Assembly: GCF_002001165.1 (NCBI RefSeq)
Contig: NZ_MUNQ01000008.1
Location: 124,001-188,000, forward strand
Direction of reading: 5' to 3'
Source of the DNA: Rhodanobacter sp. C05
GTDB lineage: Bacteria > Pseudomonadota > Gammaproteobacteria > Xanthomonadales > Rhodanobacteraceae
DNA: 64,000 nucleotides
Shown: in pieces, positions 8,733 through 17,923 of the stretch
Position numbering within the stretch: the stretch's first letter is position 1
Layout of the letters: the number at the start of each line of letters is the position of its first letter
Program-made: the position numbers and the translations under genes
The notes under the pieces: generated by a model
The model's database searches: none
Told to the model about the DNA's origin: nothing
The model's input: only the letters and a program-made list of their open reading frames with translations

Positions 8733-8756
8733 GAAAGGAGCCAATCGGCTCCTTTC
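8733..8756 (-). terminator. rho-independent terminator of the BON gene
   Basis: Perfect 10-bp stem GAAAGGAGCC / GGCTCCTTTC with a 4-base loop. On the minus strand it is followed by TTTTATATA. It lies 20 bases past the stop of the minus-strand BON-domain gene. Confidence 0.85.
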
Positions 8757-8775
8757 GTCGTCAAGTCAACGGGGA

Positions 8776-9147
8776 TCATTGAGCGGCGGCGCTTACTGTC
8801 AGGCCGCTGCTATCCACACTCTTGACGCCTTTGACGCTCTTTGCAACGCGCACCGCTTTTGCTTTGGTCTGGGCTGTAGCAACCGAGCCGGTCAAGGTAA
8901 CCACGCCGCCACTGGTCGAAACGGAAATATCTGTTGAAGGGATGTTTTTCGTGGTCGCGAATTCTGACTTGACCTTGGTGGTGATCCACGCATCTGCGGT
9001 TTTATCAGGAACGGTCTGGCTGTCCGATGTCTTTTCCATAGCACCACTCGTGTCCTGAGCAACGACTTGGGACAGGGGGGCTGCTGCAAAAAGAGCAATC
9101 AGGCCGGTGGCAAACAGACTGTTGCGGAGCTTCGAGTGGTTGCGCAT
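8776..9147 (-). CDS. periplasmic BON-domain protein (OsmY-like)
   Basis: 123 residues: a signal peptide (hydrophobic LFATGLIALFAAAPL, cleavage near VVA-QD), a Ser/Thr-rich linker and a single BON domain from about residue 50 (DAWITTKVKSEFATTKNIPSTDISVSTSGGVVTLTGSVATAQTKAKAVRVAKSVKGVKSVDS). BON domains bind phospholipid surfaces or other envelope components; OsmY-type proteins are periplasmic and induced by osmotic or stationary stress. One BON domain is fewer than OsmY's two. GGAGA precedes the ATG, and a strong terminator follows. Confidence 0.93.
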   Translation of the reverse strand: MRNHSKLRNSLFATGLIALFAAAPLSQVVAQDTSGAMEKTSDSQTVPDKTADAWITTKVKSEFATTKNIPSTDISVSTSGGVVTLTGSVATAQTKAKAVRVAKSVKGVKSVDSSGLTVSAAAQ

Positions 9148-9359
9148 GACGATCTCCTAAAAGGTGTTAGGCAGGTTTCACAATTTGGACGCCAAGATAG
9201 AAATTTCTTCGATCTCATTGGCAAACATAGATTGGCAAGAGCTCCGTAGACAGGCCGTCAAACCATCGGTCTGGTGACATCACAGTGTGCTCACGACGTA
9301 GCGACATGTTCTGTATGTCCAAGCAGGCAAGCTACGACTCCAATTCAGCGGAGAACATC

Positions 9360-9977
9360 ATGAGCGCATCAAGCACGAAACGAGCGCAAGTCAAATCACG
9401 GGAAGAAAAAATGGGGACGCGCAAGAGGGGCGGTGACGCGGCTAGGCTTGATGGTCGCAGCATAGCCATCCTCGCGACCGACGGCTTCGAGCAATCGGAA
9501 CTGACAGAACCAAAACGCTTGCTCGAAGAAGCTGGAGCCGAGGTCAGTGTGATAGCGTCCGGGAGTGCCAAGCAGATCAGGGGCTGGGACAAGAAAGATT
9601 GGGGCAGCCCGGTGGATGTCGACGTAGTGCTGTCCGATGCGGATGCATCCGATTTCGACGCACTCGTGCTCCCGGGCGGTGTAATGAATCCCGACAAGCT
9701 TCGGCTCGAGTCGGCGGCGATCAACCTGATCAGGGCATTCGGCGAGTCGGGCAAGCCCATCGCAGCGATCTGCCATGGTCCATGGACTCTGATCGATGCT
9801 GAACTGGTGGAGGGTCATACGATGACCTCCTGGCCATCGTTACGCACCGATCTCGAGAACGCTGGCGCTACGTGGGAAGATCGCGAAGTCGTCCACGACG
9901 GTCAATTGATTACCAGCCGCAAACCGGACGACATTCCTGCCTTCGCCCGCGCGCTCATTGATCAGTTGGCGGCGTGA
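9360..9977 (+). CDS. DJ-1/PfpI family protein (protein deglycase/protease I type)
   Basis: 205 residues from the ATG at 9360 (GGAGA upstream); the frame reaches back to 9285. Family features: GRSIAILATDGFEQSELTEPKRLLEEAGAEV with the conserved Glu, DFDALVLPGGVMNPDKLR, and the nucleophile elbow AAICHGPWTLIDA with the active-site Cys followed by His. A hydrophilic 35-residue N-terminal extension precedes the domain. Such enzymes repair glyoxal-modified proteins or act as weak peptidases in stress responses. The 3' end overlaps the convergent metallothionein gene by 16 bases. Confidence 0.9.
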   Translation: MSASSTKRAQVKSREEKMGTRKRGGDAARLDGRSIAILATDGFEQSELTEPKRLLEEAGAEVSVIASGSAKQIRGWDKKDWGSPVDVDVVLSDADASDFDALVLPGGVMNPDKLRLESAAINLIRAFGESGKPIAAICHGPWTLIDAELVEGHTMTSWPSLRTDLENAGATWEDREVVHDGQLITSRKPDDIPAFARALIDQLAA

Positions 9978-10144
9978 ACGTCATGACACTCGGGATGCCC
10001 ACACTGGCAGCCTTCGGCCTGATCGGACACGGGCGACTCCACCCGCTTTCGGCAGTGTTCGCTGCAATAGGCTTCGCCACCTTGAACTTCACAGTGGCAC
10101 GCTGGGTGGGCACAACGTTGATGTCCTTGGTTGCTCTGAGTCAT
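9962..10144 (-). CDS. bacterial metallothionein-like protein
   Basis: 60 residues with nine Cys and several His. Order: CAHPACHCEV, GEAYCSEHCRK, then CQCGHPECHD. This matches the SmtA/BmtA pattern (C.-.C.C..........YCS..C ... G C.C....C) in which Cys and His bind a Zn4 cluster. It would buffer Zn, Cd or Cu in the cytosol. An alternative plus-strand frame over the same bases (9974-10207) gives a hydrophobic, Cys-poor product and is taken as a shadow. The start has only a weak AAGAG site. The gene overlaps the end of the PfpI gene. Confidence 0.85.
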   Translation of the reverse strand: MTQSNQGHQRCAHPACHCEVQGGEAYCSEHCRKRVESPVSDQAEGCQCGHPECHDVHAAN

Positions 10145-10188
10145 GTCGGTGCTCTTGTCTACGTTAACGCAGTGATATGTACGCGTGA

Positions 10189-10659
<471 letters not shown>

Positions 10660-10788
10660 TAGTCAATCGGTAGTGTCTGCAACTGGACCTCCTAAGCTGA
10701 GCCCGCGCGCTCATCAGGCGTGCAGTGCTGAGGCGTCTGACAGATGAGTCGCACCGGCGTCACTACGAAAGGTCGGGCTATACACGAC

Positions 10789-13344
10789 TCAACGCAGCTT
10801 CTTCATGATGTTGTCTAGGCTCTGTCGCACATCATCGATGCCAGCCCATGGGTCCGAGCGCAACCGCGCCAGCCGCTTGGGCGTTGAACGGATATCGAAG
10901 TCGTGTCCGCTTTTGAGCTTCCCCAGCTCGCTCCAACGGATCGGCAGGGCGACGGGAGCGCCGCTGCGCGCACGTAATGAATACGATGCCACGCTCGTAG
11001 CTCCTCTACTGTTGCGCAGATAGTCCAGGTAGATCTTGCCGCGGCGCTGTGCCTTACTCGCCGTCGTGATGAACTCCAGCGGATACGCCTGTGTCACGAT
11101 GGTCGCAAAGGCGCGCGCAAAGTCCTTCGCCTGCGGCCACGCACAGCCAGGGTTTAACGGAACGACGACATGCAGGCCTTTGCCTCCTGTGGTGCGCAGG
11201 AAGGATTCCACATCCAGCCGTCCAAGCAGCTTGCGCATTAACCGTGCAGCGGCCACGACCCGCGGCCACGCGACGTTGTCGCCAGGATCCAGGTCGAAGA
11301 CCACCCGGTTAGCCAGATTTGGCTGTTCGACAGTCGAACCCCAAGGGTGGAATTCCAACACGCCGAACTGCACCAGCTCGATCACCGAGCTAGCATCGCG
11401 CGGATAGATATAGACTGCCCGTGTACCGGACTCCTCCTTCAACTTCACGTCGCCGACGTGTTTCAGGCCAGTGATCAGGTGCTTCTGGAAGAAGCAGGCC
11501 TTCGCGGTTCCTTCCGGACAGCGGATCACCGATGTTGGGCGATCCACCACACCGGGCAGGAACCAGTTCATGACGCTGGCGTAATAGTCGGCCACGTCTT
11601 GCTTGGTGTAGCCGTCGTCGGGAAAGACCACGCGATCAGGATGCGTGATCTCGATGTCGGCTAGTTTCGGAGCAACCGACCTGCGGCGTCCTACAGCTGA
11701 CTTTTGCGCAGAGCTCTTGCTGCTGATGCGATCGGAGTCAGCAAGGTCTGCTGGAGTCTTGTCGGTGCGCATGGTCTTAAGGCTCGGTTGGCGCAACAGG
11801 TTCTTGTTGCCGATGCCGCGGTAGTAAACTTCGGCAACCGCCGCGGGCTTGACCCATCGCGCCTCGCGCAATAACGGATCAATATTGGCAAGTTTTACTG
11901 TGGGTCGGGTGCTGCCTTTGTCGGCGATGGTCCTGCTCAGTTGCTTTAGCTGTTCGTTCGAAAAGCCAGTCCCCACGCGTCCGACGTAGATCCAATCGAA
12001 CTTCACCTCAGGATCGGGCCTGGCCAGCAACAGCGAACCGAAACCGCTGCGACTTCCCTTCGGCGGCGTGTAGCCCACTACTGCAAATTCGTTGCTATCC
12101 AGCCGCTTGATCTTGAGCCAATCGTCGCCGCGGCCCGCTCGATAGGCCGAATCAATGCGTTTGGAAATGATGCCTTCAAGTTCGGCGTCGGTTGCCATCT
12201 GGAACAGTTCCTGGCCGTTGCCGATCGCATGCGTACTGAAAGCGAGGTGTCTCGGCCGGTGCACCAGCAGCTTTTCCAACAGTTGTTTACGCTCCAGTAG
12301 GCCAACCCGCGACAGGTCGCTGCCCTCTAGATAAGGCAGGTCGAACAGCATGTAGACCAGCGGCAACTGCGCTTCACCTGATAGCGTCTGCTGCAGTCCG
12401 TTGAAGTCGCTGTGTCCGCGCGCATCCAGCGCGACAAGTTCGCCGTCGAGGCGCGCCGAATGCAGACCCAACGACTCCAACGACTGCACGATGTCCGGTG
12501 CTCGCTCGTTCCACGGTAGCGCGTTGCGCGACCACAGCTTCACCTCGTCGTCGGCGATCGCCGCAAGAATGCGGTAGCCGTCCCACTTCACCTCATGCAG
12601 CCATTGTTCGCCTGCAGGCGGAGATTCGCGCAGGCGTGCCAGCTCGGGCTTGAAAAAATCGTTACTCGGCGTGGCCGGCCGGGCGCCCCTCAACGCGGCC
12701 GCAGCTTTGGCCAAGCGCAGGCGTGGCACCTTTTTCGCTTTGGGAATGGCCTTTTTTCGGGCAGTGGAATTCTTTGCTGCCGCCTTCGACGCCGGCGACG
12801 TCGCTGCCTTGCGTGTGCTGCGCTTCATCTTCGCGTCGAGCAGATCGTCGGCTTCGAGATCACCGACGAACGCGTCCATGGCCTTGATCAGGAACCATGC
12901 AGACTGGTGTTCCTTACGGCTGCTGCGCACCAAGTGCCAGCCGCCCTTGAGTCGCTTGCCGAACAGTTCGAAGCGGAGGTGGCCCTTTTGTAGCTGGCTC
13001 TCGGCACTGCCCGAAGTGGTCCACACACCATGGTCGAACTGATCGACGTGGCCCTTGCCATAGCCGTGCTCGATGTCGCCCTCGAAGTTGGCATAGGAAA
13101 CGGGATGATCTTCGACTTCGACTGCCAGACGCTTTACCTTGGGGTCGTAGCTTGGTCCCTTCGGCACCGCCCAACTTTTCAGCACATCGCCAACTTGCAG
13201 GCGAAAATCGAAATGGCGGCGACTAGCGTGATGCAGTTGCACCACAAAAATCGCTCGGCGGTCCGCTGTGCCGATCTCGTTGGCGGCCGGTTCGCGTGTC
13301 CGAGAGAAATCGCGCTTGCGCTGATAGTCTTGCAGACTAGCCAT
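10789..13344 (-). CDS. ligD: ATP-dependent DNA ligase D (end joining)
   Basis: 851 residues from the ATG at 13344; the frame is open further but overlaps the SDR gene. Three catalytic modules in order: 3'-phosphoesterase (about 25-150, with FVVQLHHASRRHFDFRL and KSWAVPKGPS), a Lys/Ala-rich linker (170-225), ATP ligase (about 230-530, nucleotidyl Lys253 in EVKWDGYRI), and a primase-like polymerase (about 565-850, with THPDRVVFPDDGYTKQDVADYY and the metal-binding FDLDPGD). With Ku it carries out bacterial non-homologous end joining. It starts 2 bases after the SDR stop, so they form an operon, and Ku lies 1.7 kb away on the other strand. Confidence 0.97.
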   Translation of the reverse strand: MASLQDYQRKRDFSRTREPAANEIGTADRRAIFVVQLHHASRRHFDFRLQVGDVLKSWAVPKGPSYDPKVKRLAVEVEDHPVSYANFEGDIEHGYGKGHVDQFDHGVWTTSGSAESQLQKGHLRFELFGKRLKGGWHLVRSSRKEHQSAWFLIKAMDAFVGDLEADDLLDAKMKRSTRKAATSPASKAAAKNSTARKKAIPKAKKVPRLRLAKAAAALRGARPATPSNDFFKPELARLRESPPAGEQWLHEVKWDGYRILAAIADDEVKLWSRNALPWNERAPDIVQSLESLGLHSARLDGELVALDARGHSDFNGLQQTLSGEAQLPLVYMLFDLPYLEGSDLSRVGLLERKQLLEKLLVHRPRHLAFSTHAIGNGQELFQMATDAELEGIISKRIDSAYRAGRGDDWLKIKRLDSNEFAVVGYTPPKGSRSGFGSLLLARPDPEVKFDWIYVGRVGTGFSNEQLKQLSRTIADKGSTRPTVKLANIDPLLREARWVKPAAVAEVYYRGIGNKNLLRQPSLKTMRTDKTPADLADSDRISSKSSAQKSAVGRRRSVAPKLADIEITHPDRVVFPDDGYTKQDVADYYASVMNWFLPGVVDRPTSVIRCPEGTAKACFFQKHLITGLKHVGDVKLKEESGTRAVYIYPRDASSVIELVQFGVLEFHPWGSTVEQPNLANRVVFDLDPGDNVAWPRVVAAARLMRKLLGRLDVESFLRTTGGKGLHVVVPLNPGCAWPQAKDFARAFATIVTQAYPLEFITTASKAQRRGKIYLDYLRNSRGATSVASYSLRARSGAPVALPIRWSELGKLKSGHDFDIRSTPKRLARLRSDPWAGIDDVRQSLDNIMKKLR

Positions 13345-13346
13345 GG

Positions 13347-14357
13347 TCAGCTGGTCGGGCCGCCCATTACGGGCAAGACCGCGCCGGAGATGTAACTGGC
13401 ACAGGACGGCGCAGCCAGGAAGACATAGGCCGGTGCCAGTTCTTCCGGTTGTGCCGGACGGCCCATGGTGCTGGACTTGCCGAACTCGCGCACCCGATCC
13501 GGCGGCTGGTCGGCAGGATTCAGCGGCGTCCACACGGGGCCGGGCGCGACGGCATTCACGCGGATGCCGCGCGATACCATGTTCGATGCCAGTGCCTTGG
13601 TGAATGCATGGATGCCACCTTTGGTCATCGAATAGTCGAGCAGCTTGTCGTTACCGAACAGCCCGGTTTCCGATCCGGTATCGATGATCGAGCAGCCGCT
13701 GCCGAGATGAGGCGACGCGGCCTTGACCATATGGAAATAGCCGTAGAGGTTGGTTTGCAGGGTTTCGTTGAAGTGCGCCTCGGTGATGTCTTCGATCGAG
13801 TCGGCGTGCTCCTGGAACGCCGCATTGTTGACCAACACAGAAAGCTTCCCGAACTCTTTTACCGTTTTCGCGACCGCCTCCTGGCAGAACGCAGGATCCC
13901 TGACGTCGCCGCGGATCAGCAGACAACGCTGGCCCTCGCCTTCGACGTGGTCTTGGGTTTCCCTTGCATCCACGTCCTCGCTCAGGTAAACGATCGCGAC
14001 GTCAGCGCCTTCACGCGCGAAAAGCACGGCCACGGCTCGGCCGATTCCCGAATCGCCACCAGTAATCAGAGCGGTCATGCCGGCCAGCTTGCCGCTGCCC
14101 ATGTAGCTGGGAGCAAGGAACTGTGGTCGAGGATCGAGATCCTGTTCAATGCCCGGCTTCCGCAGATGCTGCTCTGGCAGTGGGTTTTCCAGATGCTTGC
14201 GCCCAGTCCCTGCAGCGAGGCCTTGCTTCAACGAAGTCTTGGCTGGTGCGGCCTTCGTCTTCTTTCTACGTTGCTCGTCGTGGTCCGTTGCGGCTTGGAT
14301 AGCGCGTTGCCGCTTGACGGTTGCGCCGGTGCGCGACGCGTGTTTGCTGTTGGGCAT
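13347..14357 (-). CDS. SDR-family oxidoreductase (YghA/YdaD type)
   Basis: 336 residues from the ATG at 14357, with GGAGTG nine bases upstream. A basic N-terminal 80 residues precede an SDR core of the long YghA subtype: LAPSYMGSGKLAGMTALITGGDSGIGRAVAVLFAREGADV (NAD(P) binding), LVNNAAFQ, then the catalytic Ser in DTGSETG and the YSMTKGG Tyr/Lys pair. The product ends in ISGAVLPVMGG. It should be a cytosolic NAD(P)-dependent dehydrogenase with unknown substrate. The stop is 2 bases from the ligD start; SDR genes of this type often sit beside NHEJ genes in proteobacteria, which may reflect a shared stress or stationary-phase regulon. Confidence 0.92.
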   Translation of the reverse strand: MPNSKHASRTGATVKRQRAIQAATDHDEQRRKKTKAAPAKTSLKQGLAAGTGRKHLENPLPEQHLRKPGIEQDLDPRPQFLAPSYMGSGKLAGMTALITGGDSGIGRAVAVLFAREGADVAIVYLSEDVDARETQDHVEGEGQRCLLIRGDVRDPAFCQEAVAKTVKEFGKLSVLVNNAAFQEHADSIEDITEAHFNETLQTNLYGYFHMVKAASPHLGSGCSIIDTGSETGLFGNDKLLDYSMTKGGIHAFTKALASNMVSRGIRVNAVAPGPVWTPLNPADQPPDRVREFGKSSTMGRPAQPEELAPAYVFLAAPSCASYISGAVLPVMGGPTS

Positions 14358-14518
14358 GGCTATAGCACTCCGTGATCGTGAGCGATTGACGGTTCCGATG
14401 ACGTTAGCGAATGGATCGTGCGCCCAGAGTGAAGCGTTCATGATCTCTGGGTGTATTTGACAACTCGTCGACACCACTAGGGGAATAGTCGGTTACCCCC
14501 TGCCCAAGGAGCACTGTC

Positions 14519-15010
14519 ATGCCCGAGAAGAAGACCCAACGTGCCGCCAGCAAGGACAAAAAAGAAGGTAAATCGCCGAGCACCCAGGCAGGCGAATACG
14601 TGCACGAAGAGATCGAACATGTGCGCAAGGGAAAGCACGGTGCTCGCTCGACTAAGCAGGCGATTGCCATCGGGCTGTCGAAAGCGCGCCGCGCCGGGGT
14701 GAAGGTGCCACCCAGCAAGACCGCCAGCAAGTCGACCAAGAAAAAGGCTGCGCAAGACGAGGACGCTTCGCGCCATCCCCACAAGCCTGCAGCTAAGCGT
14801 TCGAGAGCGACCACCAAAGCTCTCAAGAAGGAGGGTCACAGCGCTACTTCAAAGTCTGCGCTGTCCTCTCACGCGAAAAAGAGTGCTTCGAAACGAACGG
14901 CCAGCTCGCGTTCCGCGGCTGCCAAGAAGGCTGCCCACACCAAGGGGACGGCGGCCCGTTCGGCGGCGGCGAAGAAGGCAGCCAAGACCCGCGCAAAGAA
15001 AGCATCCTGA
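14519..15010 (+). CDS. DUF6496 histone-like basic protein
   Basis: 163 residues, about one third Lys or Arg. The N-terminal 65 residues hold the DUF6496 pattern (EYVHEEIEHVRKGKHGARSTKQAIAIGLSKARRAGVKVPP). The rest is a low-complexity tail of AAKKAA, SKRTASSRSAAAKKA and similar units, as in histone H1-like DNA-binding proteins. It probably binds DNA non-specifically. It lies 30 bases ahead of ku on the same strand and probably shares its promoter, which hints at a role in DNA-end handling or compaction; this link is inferred. Confidence 0.85.
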   Translation: MPEKKTQRAASKDKKEGKSPSTQAGEYVHEEIEHVRKGKHGARSTKQAIAIGLSKARRAGVKVPPSKTASKSTKKKAAQDEDASRHPHKPAAKRSRATTKALKKEGHSATSKSALSSHAKKSASKRTASSRSAAAKKAAHTKGTAARSAAAKKAAKTRAKKAS

Positions 15011-15040
15011 TTGATCTTCATCACTTTAAGGAGCTGAGGC

Positions 15041-15970
15041 ATGGCGCGCCCCATCTGGACAGGAACACTTTCGTTTGGCCTGCTCAACGTGCCTGTTTCG
15101 TTAATGCCCGGCGAGCGCAGCGTTGATCTGCATTTCCGTATGCTTGACAGTCGCAGCAATACGCCGATTCGCTACGAACGTGTCAACGCGGAAACAGGCG
15201 AGGAAGTGCCTTGGAAGGAGATCGTCAAGGCGTTCGAATACGAGAAAGGAAGCTACGTCATTCTGGAGCCTGAAGACATCAAATCGGCCGCTTCGGAGGG
15301 CCGCGAGGCGGTCGAGGTCGAGGCCTTTGTCGATAAAGATTCGATTGGGCCGGAATATTTCGAGAAGCCCTACGTACTTGTACCAGGCAAGAAGGCGGAG
15401 AAAGGCTACGTGCTCTTCCGCGAGACGCTCAAGCGCACTGGCAAGGTAGGCATTGCGCGCGTGGTTATCCGCACACGTGAATACCTGTCGGCGGTGATGC
15501 CGAAAGGAGACGCGCTGATGCTTATGCTGCTGCGCTATCCCCAGGAGTTAGTGGATGCAGGAGACTACAAAATCCCCGAAGGCGCAGCGTCAAAGCACCG
15601 CATCTCACCGAAAGAAATGCAGATGGCCGAGCAATTGATCGATTCGATGAGTGGCGACTGGGTACCCGATGACTACCGCGACGAGTTTCGCAGCCGCCTG
15701 CGCAAAGTGATCGAGAAGCGGCTCAAGTCCAAAGGGGTGGTTAAGCCACCAGCCGACGATGAAGCGGATATGCCCGAAAACGCGACCACCAATGTGGTGG
15801 ATTTCATGGCGTTGCTGCAGAAAAGTCTTGCCAGCAAGAAACGTACACCTGCAAAGAGGGAACTAGCAAAATCGACGCGCAAGGTGGCTGCAAAGAAGGC
15901 TTCGGTAGCGAAAAAGGTGACTGCGAAAAGAGCGTCCAAGAAGCGGGCCCCGGCACGTAGTGCAGGCTGA
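15041..15970 (+). CDS. ku: Ku protein (NHEJ DNA-end binding)
   Basis: 309 residues. The conserved core runs from MARPIWTGTLSFGLLNVPV through YERVNAETGEEVPWKEIVKAFEY, FEKPYVLVPGKKAEKGYVLFRETL, IARVVIRTREYLSAVMP, and MQMAEQLIDSMSGDWVPDDYRDEFRSRL. The C-terminal 45 residues are a Lys/Ala-rich tail like those of mycobacterial and Pseudomonas Ku, which bind DNA and help recruit LigD. The homodimer encircles broken DNA ends. A GGAG site precedes the ATG. It is the functional partner of the ligase at 10789-13344. Confidence 0.97.
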   Translation: MARPIWTGTLSFGLLNVPVSLMPGERSVDLHFRMLDSRSNTPIRYERVNAETGEEVPWKEIVKAFEYEKGSYVILEPEDIKSAASEGREAVEVEAFVDKDSIGPEYFEKPYVLVPGKKAEKGYVLFRETLKRTGKVGIARVVIRTREYLSAVMPKGDALMLMLLRYPQELVDAGDYKIPEGAASKHRISPKEMQMAEQLIDSMSGDWVPDDYRDEFRSRLRKVIEKRLKSKGVVKPPADDEADMPENATTNVVDFMALLQKSLASKKRTPAKRELAKSTRKVAAKKASVAKKVTAKRASKKRAPARSAG

Positions 15971-16096
15971 AACAATCGGCGCGATCAATTTTTCGGTGCG
16001 CGGGCGTCGTCACATACCAGTGGCTTGCACAGCATCTTATTAAAGAGCGCGCAAGCCGAATGAGACTGCTCGCTTGTTCCTTGAGTGCGAAGACCG

Positions 16097-16552
16097 TTAT
16101 TTGCCAGCATGCATGGCTTTCTTGATATCTCTCATCTGGTTGTGCCCATTACGCACCGATATATAAGCCATCGCAATGGCGGACATGATTGCCGGGGAGA
16201 TCTCCGTATCCTTCATCGCATCCTCGAACTTGGCCTTGATGTGATCCTCGCCGCGTTCGACCTCGTCCACTACGGCCGTATTGTTCTTCGAAGTGAGGCT
16301 GGCACGTAGGTTCACGAACATGCGATGCGCCGAAGCGAGCACGGTGCCTTCATCTTCGGGTTCACCGCCAATGGCGCGAACACACTTCTGCAACGTAGAC
16401 GCAGTTGCGCTGCGCTCGGTGGCGCGCGACGTAAAAAGCGAAATCAGCAGCGCGCTCTTGGCGTCCTTGGCTGCTTCTGCGTAACCATCCGCGCTGTCCA
16501 AGGTGGTTTCGATGAGGCTGTTCAGCGTGTTGATGTCGTGATCTTTGCTCAT
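16097..16552 (-). CDS. DUF2383 / PA2169 four-helix-bundle protein
   Basis: 151 residues, all-helical, with the pattern of the ferritin-like DUF2383 family: DINTLNSLIETTLDSADGYAEAA, then RATERSATASTLQKCVRAIGGEPEDEGTVLASAHRMFVNLRASL and ERGEDHIKAKFEDAMKD. The paired acidic residues and His needed for a di-iron site are only partly present, so iron binding is uncertain. It is probably cytosolic. These genes are commonly found with stress-response genes. Confidence 0.88.
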   Translation of the reverse strand: MSKDHDINTLNSLIETTLDSADGYAEAAKDAKSALLISLFTSRATERSATASTLQKCVRAIGGEPEDEGTVLASAHRMFVNLRASLTSKNNTAVVDEVERGEDHIKAKFEDAMKDTEISPAIMSAIAMAYISVRNGHNQMRDIKKAMHAGK

Positions 16553-16896
16553 GTAATGCTCTCCTAGAGATCCTAATCGTGGATCCAGGTTGGGCTGGAA
16601 ATTGGCGCGCGATCAGTAAATGACATCTAACGTGATGACGATGGCATGGACTTGTTTAGCGGCTGCATGCAGTTAATGAGGCCAGCGCGTGTCCGTGTCT
16701 TGGTGAGAGAGGTTGCATCGAAACCCAGCCTGAGTCGAGATGCGGCATCCATGCGTTCGTTGATGCGAAAGCTACCGAACATCAGTGGATATGCACGGCG
16801 AACGGGTCTGGCAATTCGAGCTTCGCAATGCCTCAATGCGTTGCCCTAGTAGGCGTTGCATGTCGACCTTTGTGTTGCCTTCCGCGCGCCGGATCC
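16553..16896. other. intergenic region, no clear content
   Basis: About 340 bases between the DUF2383 gene and the DUF72 gene, both on the minus strand. Small frames on either strand (for example 16627-16836) have no recognisable protein features. It must hold the DUF2383 promoter; an AGGAGAGC-type ribosome-binding site precedes the ATG at 16552. No hairpin or repeat stands out. Confidence 0.4.
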
Positions 16897-17736
16897 CTAT
16901 GGACGGCCTTCCGACATGGTTCTCTCCGACGTCGTCAGGAACACTACGTGATCCGTGATGCCGATCGAAGGTGAACATCGGGTGGAGGATTCGCCGACTC
17001 CCAAGTAGCCGATCATATCCAGCGCGTTGGACGTGGCATGTCCCAGCGCAGTGTTGTCGAAGATGCACCAGCGCCGGCCGGTATGCAGCACGGGCCGGCG
17101 TAGTTTGAGAGAAATCCTGCGCAGCGTCGTGTCGGGGTAGCTGTCGTAATAAACTCGAGGCGAGCCGTGCAGACGCAGGTATTGCGTAGCCGGATCACCG
17201 GATGGCACCGCTGCCGCTGATAAGCATGCTGGATCGGCGGCGACGCGGCTGATGCCTTGATCTTTCAGTTGGCGGTTTACCGTTCGCACAAACCATGAGG
17301 CATGCCGCGGTTCACAGGCCACGGGTCCTTGATGCAGACGACGCAACATCTCAAAAAAGGGAAGCGCTACCGACCCGGAGTATTTGAGGCTTGGAGGCAG
17401 CTGCAGCAATAGACAACCGAGCTTGGCACCGAGCCCATGAACCTCTTCCAGAAACCTCTGCAGTTCCGTGCCGCATTCGGAAAGCCGTGCTTGGTGGCTG
17501 ATGCTCCTTGGCATCTTCACTGCGAAGCGGAAATCGTCAGGTACCGACGCCGCCCACCGGGCATATGTAGTGGACTGATGTGAACGGTAGAACGATGAGT
17601 TGATTTCTACTCCATTGAATACCTGCGCGTATCGCTGCAGGTGGCTACCATCCTCCGGAAATGTTTCCGAGAACGCCTTCGGAACAGCCCATCCTGCACA
17701 GCCTACGTAGATCAGCGGCTGGATTGTTGGCTGCAT
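16897..17736 (-). CDS. DUF72 family protein
   Basis: 279 residues from the ATG at 17736 (MQPTIQPLIYVGCAGW); upstream Mets at 17784 and 17826 are possible, but the sequence there is not family-like. TIM-barrel DUF72 features: VGCAGW, INSSFYRSHQSTTYARWAASVPDDFRFAVKMP, LGCLLLQLPPSLKYS, EPRHASWF, YLRLHGSPRVYYDSY and FDNTALGHATSNALDM. Members are predicted hydrolases or isomerases of unknown substrate. The last 35 residues, after the usual family end, are not conserved. Confidence 0.87.
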   Translation of the reverse strand: MQPTIQPLIYVGCAGWAVPKAFSETFPEDGSHLQRYAQVFNGVEINSSFYRSHQSTTYARWAASVPDDFRFAVKMPRSISHQARLSECGTELQRFLEEVHGLGAKLGCLLLQLPPSLKYSGSVALPFFEMLRRLHQGPVACEPRHASWFVRTVNRQLKDQGISRVAADPACLSAAAVPSGDPATQYLRLHGSPRVYYDSYPDTTLRRISLKLRRPVLHTGRRWCIFDNTALGHATSNALDMIGYLGVGESSTRCSPSIGITDHVVFLTTSERTMSEGRP

Positions 17737-17923
17737 ACTAGCTTGAAGTGATAGGGGGAGTTTCGCGGTCAAGGCGAACGTCATTAGTTGATGGCTGTAA
17801 CGTGGTGGCAGCGTGGTTAGACGCACGTGAATTCCGTGTCATTCTCTTCACGCTTCGCGAGCGACGCTTTATCGCGAGGGCACGATTCTTCTTTTAGAAA
17901 GCCATGCCCCATATGGGGACGAT

